Part shown: positions 54,701 to 64,000 of the stretch, piece by piece | Numbering within the stretch: position 1 is the stretch's first letter | How the letters are laid out: every line of letters begins with the position of its first letter | Assembly: GCA_036320915.1 (NCBI GenBank) | Contig: JAXBDG010000012.1 | Location: 1,910,501 to 1,974,500 of the forward strand | Source: Linnemannia elongata | Lineage: Eukaryota; Mortierellomycota; Mortierellomycetes; Mortierellales; Mortierellaceae | Reading direction: 5' to 3' | DNA: 64,000 nt | Program-made: the position numbers and the translations under genes | The notes under the pieces: generated by a model | What the model was told of the DNA's origin: nothing | Database searches by the model: none | What the model saw: only the letters and a program-made list of their open reading frames with translations

Positions 54701-56164
54701 TGTCGCCAATAGAGTGCTCTCTCGAGGACGAGGGTTCTTGGGCTGTTTCCGTGCGAATCGATTGAGGTGTTTGTTTTTGGCGCGGTAGAGCCAGAACTGA
54801 GGGAGGTATGTCCTGATAAGGAGATCCATCAGGTCTGAGACAGTATTCAGCGATCGGCCGGCGAGAGAGAGTGCTTGTGAGAGGGCGAGGATACGTGATG
54901 AGGACAATGGTGAGGTTGGTGAAGATGGTGGTATTTGATCCAGGGAGTTCTTCTCATTGTGCGCCAGGAGCCGGTACATGTCGCTGATCCGCTCACGGAC
55001 AGTAAAATGTTCAGGATGGTATCGTTCCCTTTTGGAGGTCTCCTCTTCGCCATTTTCGGATAGTAGCGGAGGATCAATCTCGATCAAGTGCGCCTGCAAT
55101 GTCCCGGGGAGAGGTTCCGGAATCGTTTGGTTCCTGAGCTGTCCACCACCGCCAAAAAGCCCACTGGTATACCTCGACCGGCCCTTTGGCGTCGACGCCG
55201 ATGATGACAACGATGACGACGTAGAGGCACCAATGCCATAGCGGCTGTTGTTGTCGCTCCTAAAGTTGCGGTTGCTGCAATCAGAGCTTCTACTGGTGCC
55301 TCCTGCACCACCTATAGCCGAACTCGAGTCATCCCCGTCAAAATCACCACGTGAATAGAACCGCCGGTAATTCTCCTCGGCCGTTTCCAACAACTCTGGC
55401 TCCTCTCCATCCTCCACCTCCTCCTCATCAGTTACTATCGCTGGTGCCGTCGTCGTCACCGCCGCCGCCGTAGGACCTCCCTGCCTCGAACTCCCCTGAC
55501 TCGAATCCTCCTGACTCGAATCCTCTTGACTTGATGCCTCATCATCCGCATGAACGTCACTCTCTCCTTCCTTCTCGCGTTGTCGAAGGAGCATGTCGTT
55601 CTCGTACTCCCTGCGCTTCTTGTCGAAATCCTTTCGTCTCTTGTAATTATCTTCGTTATTGTCCTCGTCCTTGTAGTCTTCGTCCTGGCTGTCATCCTGT
55701 TCTTCACTTTCAGTCCCATCTTCCTCATCCTCATCATCTTCATCATCATCCTCGTCGTCGCCTTCATCCTCGTCCACATCCTCCTCATCGGTCTCATCGG
55801 TCTCATCCTCCCGTTCTTCGTCATAAACGCCATGGCCATTATTCCTGCTCACCGCGGTGTAAAAACCTTGTTGGGTCAGATTTACAGCTGCAGGAACGCT
55901 GACTGGCACTGCAGGTACACCGACTGGAACTGTAAGAGTGGAACCTTGAACAGCAAGAGCGTTTAGACGACTTGCATACGAAGTGGCAGTGGTAGTGAGG
56001 GTGGGTCGAGTCCTGGAACGAGTCATTGGTCGAGTGGGAACTCTCTTCCCTCCTGTTCGTGGGCGCTTCGAGGGCTGCTGTTGAGTAGGGGAAGCAGGAC
56101 GCGATGATGACTCGTCTGAGGGAGGACTAGACAATCTTTTCCTGCGTCTGGTGTTGTTCGACAT
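51716..56164 (-). CDS. Large nuclear-type protein of unknown function, 1482 residues
   Basis: Single long exon; ATG at 56164. The N-terminus has basic nuclear-localisation-like patches (RRRKRLSS, KRPRTGGKRVPTR) followed by a long acidic Glu/Asp region (about residues 120-190, with DDEDDDEDDEDEED). The middle contains ordered blocks (RERISDMYRLLAHNE, LSLAGRSLNTVSDLMDLLIR, LLATCVDCGFKFEKTPVF, TLISATILCKYYQDQFPDAG, FTTNELRKLFTYFVWHPWFD) and a Lys/Glu-rich coiled-coil-like segment (IESEKILEIKKKKRLEAG). The C-terminal third is Gln/Ser/Thr/Pro-rich. I do not recognise the family. A chromatin or transcription role would fit the composition, but this is inference. Confidence 0.7.
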   Translation of the reverse strand: MSNNTRRRKRLSSPPSDESSSRPASPTQQQPSKRPRTGGKRVPTRPMTRSRTRPTLTTTATSYASRLNALAVQGSTLTVPVGVPAVPVSVPAAVNLTQQGFYTAVSRNNGHGVYDEEREDETDETDEEDVDEDEGDDEDDDEDDEDEEDGTESEEQDDSQDEDYKDEDNNEDNYKRRKDFDKKRREYENDMLLRQREKEGESDVHADDEASSQEDSSQEDSSQGSSRQGGPTAAAVTTTAPAIVTDEEEVEDGEEPELLETAEENYRRFYSRGDFDGDDSSSAIGGAGGTSRSSDCSNRNFRSDNNSRYGIGASTSSSLSSSASTPKGRSRYTSGLFGGGGQLRNQTIPEPLPGTLQAHLIEIDPPLLSENGEEETSKRERYHPEHFTVRERISDMYRLLAHNEKNSLDQIPPSSPTSPLSSSRILALSQALSLAGRSLNTVSDLMDLLIRTYLPQFWLYRAKNKHLNRFARKQPKNPRPRESTLLATCVDCGFKFEKTPVFAPPATVRKADNEKRAVDNVKKQQGRDGKNTRAAAKERTLISATILCKYYQDQFPDAGIHYWSSLLTSQNVDDIFNNNRQEDDYDGNLDHFGLKEEGHHVDCPTNFYSTSEKATKLHFGWDLVVGHQHADVPRFSNPQRATSPPLPPPSDRPHQPHRHSLAPPGMPTPSPSPRSSPTRTLKPGSRAPPQHTYYPARSLMASFCHLLPRDLEFTTNELRKLFTYFVWHPWFDCDFQAITIRRGYDELWPLFLLRDEDEEVTEQEIQIESEKILEIKKKKRLEAGALRKLEAKKSGYRSATQRNQKPSKEAPKAPEPSLTPEYIEYKRQTQMETRFTTSFERGLSNHGVIRMIRNRSLEEYTRVARQVRRGWVFGSRYLQYYQSQNQGQTQDQGLSLGHTTATTPAAPNITHFEKTPVYPGSIHIFTANDRTLVEKGGKLYIEPDEWYPIEEIPRFQNTAWTRPERADALDRLKKEVREWWDKDAEAQRKKSGFVLPEFARVRRWPAGRFEMVDGKLKFEVDRSVVEDDRDTETPVAKSRTVSGLRTNMDSDYSPTTSTTDRHRLITGSLRTTRSTLSSATVMRASSQSQVQEMDVDVEMSSTSTSSARAAPSWGPNSRSEQDQQHPSQPQHHRVRTPTATTLSTSSSRLQPPCAPTATGSRQSQLYQAQPILQPQHQQVQPPFMTVIPSTNTNTNVNAVARPMAVATGLPTTFSLSNLSTGPEPITPAARRQSRVNAAARPMKTAGPPLTAFPSTKVNTFPSSSTNDNTVAGPMGVAGPLTSAYGVHATSVDNYISDLTNPAADFWVMYNQQWQSDGSNGLSPVDIKAAQQQALFSTTNTATTPAIAQSQPLNSLITPAALSAQYCSSHPAEPTMAFQGTFPRHAAVAPASYVSVSGLQNNVMNDMSQMLNIGAMRYAGVGTSSSRPNGNDLRGGFTRMNIGDRSMMMDTERDEDPEVAQQAAKSSGNQLWSEAQGGQGGRH

Positions 56165-57167
56165 CGTTCGAAAGTTGCTTTGTTGTCGTCTTGAGTTGTT
56201 GTTTTTGTTGTTGTTGTTGTGTTGTTGTAAGGTGTAAGTGTTGGTTAATTGGGTGAATGGGTTGCGTATAAATGTGTTTGTTTTTGGGTTAATAAAGCGT
56301 TCTGACTCTCAAAATCGTTGCCAGGAAGGGGGAAGGGCTATTTAAATACAACTTGCGAGAAATTGAATAGTCATTGTGGTAAGTATATATGCATTTTCTT
56401 TTTTTTTACTTACCACGAAACACATTATCGCTTGCGTCAATGTGCTTTTCGATCTTCGTCAAAGGATCGACTTGTAGACTCAGGGGGTGGGTGTTGAAAG
56501 ATATATCGTTCCTTCTGGCTGGGGATGCGCGTAGAGACTCGACGGATGCTGTCGTAAGTACACATGGTGGTATGAAAGACTACTTCCTCCTGCAAGGTGA
56601 ACGCATATTGGTGATCGACGGCATGTAGTCATAACGAACCACGGATATGAAGTAATTGAAGTGAGGTGCCTGAAAGAGTGGTGCGTCAAAGAGGTTTGCG
56701 CAAGAGATGAGTATATGAAAGACGACGATGACCGAACTCTTGTCCACGATGCTCACCCACCGTGGAAGTCATTGCGCTCTTGGTGAACCATGTCGTCACT
56801 GACTGACTGTGGTGCATGAGCCACGTGTGTTGTATGATGTGTGTGGCATCTCTTTTGTCGAATCGCGTTTGTTCCATGCGGCAGCGAAGGTTCCTAGAGG
56901 TTGATTCTGTGAAAAAGATGGAAGAAAAAAAAGGACCACGAGTCCCTAGCCCCTCTCAAGCACCACAGAAAATCAAGGCACATGTCCGTACATAGAGCAC
57001 GCCAATTTCTCGCCACGTGAGACAAACAAAATTCCTTGGTAAATAAATCATGTTCTTTTGATCAAACGGTACATCAGTTGTTTCAAACTAATATCCTTAC
57101 TTTAATCACCAGCTCCTCCTCTTCCTCCTCCTCCTCCTCCTCCTCCTCCTCTGCCTTTCCACCTAAA
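56165..57167. other. Intergenic, no supported gene
   Basis: 56180-56230 is a TTG/TTGTTG-rich promoter-proximal tract of the minus-strand gene. (TCC)n at 57117-57150 lies near the 3' end of the next gene. Small open frames here have no domain. Confidence 0.5.
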
Positions 57168-60100
57168 CTATGCGAAGTAATCATCCCCATCATAAAACCT
57201 TTCCAAAACCTCCTCCATAAAATCAGCAGCCTCCAAAATCCGAAACCGCCGATCCTTAATCTGCGCCACCGCCCATACAAGATCCTCGATCCCATTCTTG
57301 GTCCCCTGCTGCAACCTCACCCGATACTCTGTCGGCTGCTGTTGAGTACTCGATTCACCAACCCTCCGCCGTGTCGCCGCCAATTCTTTTGCTCCTGCTG
57401 CTGCTGTTGTTGTCGATAACGGTGATGACAGACCATTAGAAAATTCGGTCATATCCTCCGGGAACAAGATCGTTCCTGCAGTGTCGTCCCAGCTACTGCC
57501 AGTCGAAAATCGAGAATGGTGGCTCTGGATCGACAGCCGCTTATGGTGTCCTCCCACAACACTGTTGGAACTGCTATGATTATGACGTCTGCGGTCCATG
57601 CCATACGTAGGTGTGGAAACATTCGAGGTCGTCGGCGACGACCCTACAGCAAGCGGAGGAGGTGGCGTCGACATCATAGTCCTCTTGACAATATCCAGCG
57701 GCGAAGAAGCCAATGCAGGCAACAGAGCCATCGTCATCGCAGCCGCTGCCGCTGCAGATCCACCCTTAGGCACCGAGACACCAACAGTTGGAGGGGCTAC
57801 AAAGACAATAGCATAGTCCTTGTTCTTGGCCGGCAACTGAGCAAGCGCCTCGATTAGGATTGTACTCGCATCTCTGCTCTCATGCTTCCCACCACTACCA
57901 CCGCCACCAGGTGCCGCTGAGTGTCCATCGCTAAGACTTTGTACACTACTCTGCCGTCCCTTCCGCCAGGCCAAAACACCCCCGCCACCTCCAGCATGAC
58001 CAGTATCAGTTCCATGATGAATTGAGAGTCCCTTATCGGTGAGTCGGACCACTAAGTAGGTGTAAATAATCCTCACTGCCATTCGAAATTTGACATCCAA
58101 CGTGGACCGGGTGCCCATCCCGATAGAACTAAGCATTCCTTTGGTCGAATCCCGATCCTGGAACCACAACTCCAATGTACGGCATACTTGCATCACAGAG
58201 CTTAAAAATCTACTCTGCAAAACACTATTGGTTACAAAAAAAAGGCAAAGTGGAAAACGGTTAGCTCGAATGCTTCATATATGCCTATGATACCAGTTAC
58301 ACGCACAAACGAGACGATTCGTACCTGTGAACGGACTCTTTGGCAACCAAAGTGAGGAACATCCTCAGCAGCAAGAGACTCTGATACGCCTTCCAGGGCT
58401 CAATCACCAGCAAGTTCACCTTCGAAATGACCTCAGCCAGCTCCTGTCCCAACTCCAAAACCTCATCAAAGTCCTGACTCTGCTCACACTCCTCCAGCAA
58501 CTGCAAGAATCGACCATAGATAGTGAGAATAGCTCCTTGTTTGAATGCCTGGTCCAAGAACTCGTCCTCTGTCAGCTCCGGTGCCTCGATCTGCGCCTTG
58601 ACCTTGCTCCAAGAATTTCGTCCGTCACCGCTGTTAGTCCTGTGATGCTCCGGTGTGTGCGACGGGTTGGACCGGGGATGACCAATCAAGGGCATCGGGG
58701 ATATTGTTTGGTGCAGAGGCGTGACTTCAAGTCCAAAGACGGATCCAGACATATTCATCGCGCTTGCTAACTGTATCCGGTCAAATCGACTGCCCTGCTC
58801 TCCTGCCCACAGGTCAAACTCTCGCTCGATCGCCTCCTCCAAGAGATTGACCATCACCGGGATCGAGTTGATACGCTGGCAGATCACCCTGATGATATCC
58901 AGCTGGATGACCTCCACATCCGAAATCATGCGCTTCAGTCCCCGAAGAACCATGTCGTACACGAGCGAGGACGGGGGTGAAGGCGAGGATGTCGGTTGTG
59001 CAGCTGTTCCTGGTCCACACTGATTCAAGAAACTGACCAGCGTCAACAATGACCGATGAATGTCGGGGTGTCTGACCTGGTGCCGACTTCCTGCAATCCT
59101 GTCAAGGACTTGACCGAGATGAACGACCACATCCGGTATGGCGTCCGCGCGAAAGTTGACGTTCTGGGAATCCTCCGCGGAAGATGCGAGTCGGGCCTGT
59201 AGCAGTCGAGTCGTGTAACCAAAATAAATCAACACTCGTTCAACGCTCAATCGTCTGCCTCCTATGCCATAGTCCATGCTGTCGTTCTGATCCAACTCCG
59301 TCAGATCCGTGCTCTCCAGTCCCACGGCAATCCTCATCCAATAGAGCAACAGTCCTAATGGACTAGTCAGATCGTCCCACATGCCAGCACGATCCCACTG
59401 AACCTTAAGTCCCTCAACCTGATTACCGAGTTCCTCCGTTGACAATAGCGCCCAATCTCCACCATCCAACACGGTAGACCAAATCCGGTTCAAAAACTGC
59501 TGACGAACGTCCAGGTCTCCTCCACAAATAAGATCTGCGTCCTGTAATATCGTAGTGCCAAGTCTTAGGAACGCCGCCTCTGTGTGCTGCCACTCAACAG
59601 TTCCTTTGGCCTCCAGACGCTTCAGGTGACGAGGTCGCAGGTCCGAGTCAGCGTTCTCCATGAGCACCGTCACCAAGTAAGTCCAAAAATCGACACGAAC
59701 CTCAACACTCAGCTTGGCTTTGACCTCCAAGATCCGCTCAACCCGCTCCTTGGATAACTCGAGCCCCGTCCAATCCAGTCGGTGAAAGTGTTGGTGAAGA
59801 AGCATGATCTGGTTGATCGATCCCTGACCCAGCGTACTCTGATCCATCAACTCCAGCCAAAAATCAAACAGCTCCTGCAGCATGAGACTCGTATCGCCGA
59901 AGTGGGCTTGAAGCGCGGTTAACATTTTGGACACAATTCCGACAAAGGTGAAAAGCAGACGGCTCGCTCCGCCCTGCTGACGCTGGAACCGAATCTCATC
60001 CACTGCACGATCGGTCAAACACGACAGCCACGGTTGAAATACCATCAGCGTATCGTGCCACATGCGGCATTGCGTCGAACTGACAAGGGCTCCCGCCTGT

Positions 60101-63100
60101 CGGTATCCTCCCAAGTCTCCGGTGTTCGTTGGGGGTGATTGGCCGTAGATAGAGGTCGAGTATCCAATGCTCTCGGGGAATGACTTGATCCACTTTGTGA
60201 AATATCGCTCGTCGCACAAGACGGCGGTCAAGAGCGAGGCAATAGAGACAGCATATCCGCTGTACCGATCCAACAGGTTTCCCCGAGCCAGCTTCTCCTG
60301 GCACTCTACAAAGTAATCCGCCAAGAACTGGACAAGACGACCCAGATCGTAGTCGGACAGTCCGACTCGCGTCAAAGCCTTCCCTCCAGTCCCAAGATGC
60401 TCGTCTGAAGCGTCAGCGCCGTCCAACAGGGCCGGAATCAGCGTTGGCTCGACTCCCAAGATTCGGATGAAATCCTGCAGGACCTCAGGCTCCAGACACA
60501 TGATTCCACAAGTGTCGAAAAGGATCCGGAGATACTCAATATAGTCCTGCTGCAGAAAGTTCAGGAATAACGTTCCTGCAAGCTCCCGGTGCGACTTTAT
60601 GATGGCCAATCGATCGCGGGTGCTGAGCTCAGTTGCTTCCTGGATCCGATCGTCCTGCTTCTGAAGCTGCTGCTGTGCCACCATCGCAGTAAAGGCAACT
60701 TCGTAGAACGCCAACCTGTCCAGCACCGAGGGTCCACTGCTCTTGCTTTGTTGCTCTGAATCGCCACCAGGAGCATTGACAATCGGCTCAACGGCCCAAG
60801 CCTGGACGTCAAACTGCCTCAGCAATCGGTCCTTCGATACGAGCCCATATTCCTTGCAGGCAGCGATCCGACTGTAGAGCCTCACAAAGTCCGACGGTAT
60901 GGCTGCGGGGTAAAACGTCTTGAAGAGTAGCGAAATCCTAAAGTCATCCGACTTCATCAGATCCAAAATTGGCTCTGTTTGGCTGGGATCCTTTGCCACC
61001 ACGTCCATTCCGAGAGTCTCTACGATCGAGGTGAGAAGAACGAATGCTGGAGGATAGGTCGACGCGTCTCCCAAGAGCTCGTTGCAAAGATAATAAAAGG
61101 ACCGGACAGACAGTTCCTGAAGGTTGGTGTTGCTTGGGTCGAGCTCCAAACAGTCCAAAAGGGCGCTGATGGTCTTTGAGATTTCTAGGGTTGCCAGACA
61201 TAGTCCCTGTTCAACGCTTCCCAGCCGAAGCTCCCGCGCCCGCTGACGGTTCTCAACGATCGAGTTCTTGACCTTGTCGTTAACGATAATCTCCTCGTAC
61301 TTGAGCTCTATCACAGCTGAGCGGACACAATGAGTGTTTGGAGTGGTGTCACAGGCAATCTCGATCCTTTTCGCCCTGACTTCATTGTGATAGAGAGCTC
61401 CCAGCTCAGACAAATAGACAACATCGAGATTCGTGTATGCCTCGTTCGTTGCCTCATAGTTCCTGTAATAGTCTCGCACAGAACGGACTGCTTGGTTGAA
61501 AAGACCCTGTGGCGTTGACTGTGCGCCGATGACCGCGGCTGGTGCCAATACACGCGGGACATAGAACTCCGGACCAGCTTTCGACTGCTTAGCGATACAG
61601 TTGACGATCTTTTGTTCCTGCCAGGCATGACTATGCTTCCGAACCGCACGAGATCGGCCTGGGTCCGCGTTCCTGGATCGAGGCGGGCTGCTGATTTCTT
61701 GAAACGACGACGTTGAACGATTAAGGCCTGCCTCCGAGAAAGCGGACTTTGCGTCATCTTGCTCAACCAAAAGAAAGCTCTTCCAGAGGTCTGAGTTGCT
61801 CTCCAGTGGGTCAGGCAAACGGCAGGTGGTAAGGAGTTCGGGCATCAAGTCCTTGCGGATCCGGCGAAGATCGATATCAGGCGTCAAAAGTAACGGTTCA
61901 CTGATCCACCCGTAAAGTGCAATATACATCTCGTGCAGCGTCGTCAATGGCCCCGCTCGCTTGACATCCTGCGCCTGAACCGCTTTTCGCGCCTCCTGTC
62001 CAAAATGACTGTAGGTCGTCTGGAGTCGTTCTTTTAGCTGCTCCACGATCTCTGGGTTGGTCTCCAAGAACTTGCGGCCATAAAAGGTTGTGGGATGCTC
62101 AGCATGTCCAAAGTAGAGGGAAAAGAACATCTGCCAGAACAGAGGAAGCAGAAACGTATCCACCGGAAGGGCGAGCAGATGTTGGGCCCAGCGCCAAATC
62201 GCAAAGTTCTGCAGAGTCTTGCGCGACGTAATCCCCAGCGTTTTGACGACCGTCTTGATGTTTCCGTGGACCTTGACCTCGGCTGGGTGTTGGCGGTAGT
62301 AGTTGCCGACTTTGATTCGCATGTCCCGCTCCAGTCCTGTCTCAACCGAGAGTGCATAATAGGCAAACCAGACAGATGTCGACTCCACCATCGCCTGCTG
62401 AGTAAACAGGTTTGTAGCAAACGCCTTGACTGACCATGTTCCCATCAGCAAGCTAGGATCGTTCGATCCTTGTGGTACAGAAAGCGGCAGCGCTTTGACA
62501 AACCGCTCCGGTAACATATCCATGACTTTGTCCAGTCCTGGTTGCGCAAGCCCCATCAGCTCTGCCGAAACTCCCGGTGCTCGACGATATCCGATTGACA
62601 GTAGAATCTGCTGCTCCATGAGTGCGTCCTTGACGAGCGTGTGAAATCCGTGCTCGAATGCGACATGGCACACAACGTCCAGGACTTGCACACATTCCTG
62701 GTGAAGCATCCATTCCTTCTGAGAAAAGACTGCTGTCATCCAAAACTGAATCACAGAAACCGTCCCTCCATCGCCTCGCACACGTCCCTGTTCCAGATGG
62801 ACTTGCAAGAGTGACCAGAGTCCCGTCATCTCCTTGGCCACATTATGTCGAGCTGTCCGGCCCTTGTTCGATTGTTGCGACGCAGCGGCACGGGCGAGCA
62901 TGGGGTCCTGTTTCCATCCTCCAACGTCACGCAGGAGCTGTCCAAACTTGGCAGCATGGGGCTTCAAGTCCAAACCAGAGAAAATGATGGGTGGAACCAG
63001 CCTGCCAACCAGATCCAGAAACACCGACCCAGCTCCAGCATGCAGTACCGCCGTCAGTGTTACCCAGCCTTCCTGCAGAAACTGGTCGACATCTCGACTC

Positions 63101-64000
63101 GCTTCCGTCAACAGCAAATGGACAGTCCTGACAAAGGTCAGTTGGCCCTGGCTAAACAACGCGAACTTCGCCAATCCAGGATCTTGCACATGAAGCCGAG
63201 ATGCTTCCAGGAGGCTGAGTGTCCGCACATCCGTGAGCTCAAGTTTGACGAGGATGATCCAACACCAGTCCATGAAAGCCTTGGTGGCTGTCTGTTCTGC
63301 TGACCGGTGCAGTCCAGAGTGAGCCGCCAGGTGGGTGATCGCATGAGGCAAGGTTGACGCAAGTGACCCCACGAATGTATGCTCCGGTGATTTAGCCCGC
63401 GCAGGACTGTTGGGTCGGTCGTCTTTGGGATCTTTGGTGTCCTCCTTGACTGCGGCGCTCTCAACTTCAGCGGTGATTTTGGTGATTTGTTGGATGCAAA
63501 TGTCGGTCAATGTCAACGCCAACTCCTTCCTGAAGTGCTCGGGTACAGTCATACGATCTTGGCCGTCGTTGTCATCAGTGTCTCCTATTTGAAGAAGGAA
63601 GAGTGCCTTTTGTGAGCAAAAGAGGGTCTATACCAGGTGCTAAACGAGTAGCAAACACGTCCTGAACCAGTTGTTACCTCGAGTCCATGGGAGAGAACCC
63701 AAGATGGCACGCGCAAAGAGCGACTGTTGGCTGCTCAGAGGTGGAGTCTCAAGGAATTTTTGAAGAGTCGTAAAGTCGCTGTTGGACATTCTCCATTCAT
63801 CAAAAGACAGTTCCCTGAACAAATACTGGGCCATATCGCCCATCTCCCCAAAATGCACCGCCACGAAGCGCAAGACAAACGAGACCACCGCTGCGTGTGA
63901 ATCACATATAGATCTCAAAATCTCGCGTACCGGCTTTGCGAGCTCGCCACGGATGTCCTTATCCAGGAAGCCAACGTCCAACAGCAAAAATGCGACAATC
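57168..64000 (-). CDS. EPG5: EPG5-like autophagosome-lysosome tethering protein, N-terminus outside window
   Basis: Inferred exons (minus): >64000-63678, 63584-58325, 58212-57168. Introns use CGAG|GTAA...AATAG|GA and ACAG|GTAC...CAGAG|T with continuous frame. More than 2,200 residues, almost all alpha-helical. Blocks resembling metazoan EPG5: VREILRSICDSHAAVVSFVL, GDMAQYLFRELSFDEW and LARAIL-type sequence at the right edge, and IWRWAQHLLALPVDTFLLPLFWQMFF followed by the GRKFL stretch (about 62080-62210). EPG5 is a Rab7 effector that helps autophagosomes fuse with late endosomes/lysosomes and is absent from yeasts. The C-terminal exon has Gly and Ser/Ala low-complexity inserts (about 57650-57980). 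The 5' end continues beyond the window. The identification rests on remembered patterns; a search is needed. Confidence 0.65.

Overview
The window looks like a fungal nuclear chromosome segment, most likely from an early-diverging lineage close to Mortierellaceae (Mortierellomycota). The reasons are short GT-AG introns, pyrimidine-rich promoters, Ser/Pro/Gln-rich proteins, Crinkler (CRN) genes with an LTLFCLVDG-type header, a large NACHT/pentapeptide/WD40 STAND gene, small secreted proteins, and DIRS, hAT and Helitron elements together. The taxon is inferred from gene content. No marker was searched.

Layout. 1-2709: 3' part of a hAT transposase gene carrying a 711-bp non-autonomous hAT-type element with a perfect 8-bp target duplication, placed so that it can be removed exactly as an intron. 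2780-3335: TTCGAATCGAATC-type satellite. 3290-6425: two head-to-head CRN genes, one a fragment and one nearly complete. 7200-8698: decayed hAT transposase. 8700-12600: low-complexity DNA. 12600-18249: F-box protein. 18776-19471: broken secreted Lys/His-rich gene. 20009-25570: 28S rRNA 3'-end fragments in convergent orientation flanking a DIRS retrotransposon (about 20756-24342) with recognisable inverted terminal repeats and internal complementary region. 26209-27437: two small secreted proteins. 28351-33171: STAND gene whose 126-bp WD40 units are almost identical and carry single-base frameshifts. 33574-34302: secreted Lys-rich protein. 34550-38300: three abutting Helitrons. 40198-42037: secreted DUF4142-like protein. 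42668-45303: Arb2/FAM172-domain protein ending in an AT-hook. 45557-50684: leucine-rich-repeat protein. 51716-56164: large nuclear-type protein of unknown function. 57168 to the right edge: an EPG5-like autophagy tether, 5' partial.

Overall, an ordinary housekeeping half (40-64 kb) adjoins an accessory half (1-38 kb) rich in transposons, putative effectors and innate-immunity-type receptor genes. Frame breaks are concentrated in the accessory half: CRN header, CRN nuclease region, secreted His/Lys protein, WD40 array and second hAT. Some may be decay and some may be indel errors in the assembly. Exon boundaries were worked out by hand from splice consensus and reading-frame continuity and have not been checked against transcripts.
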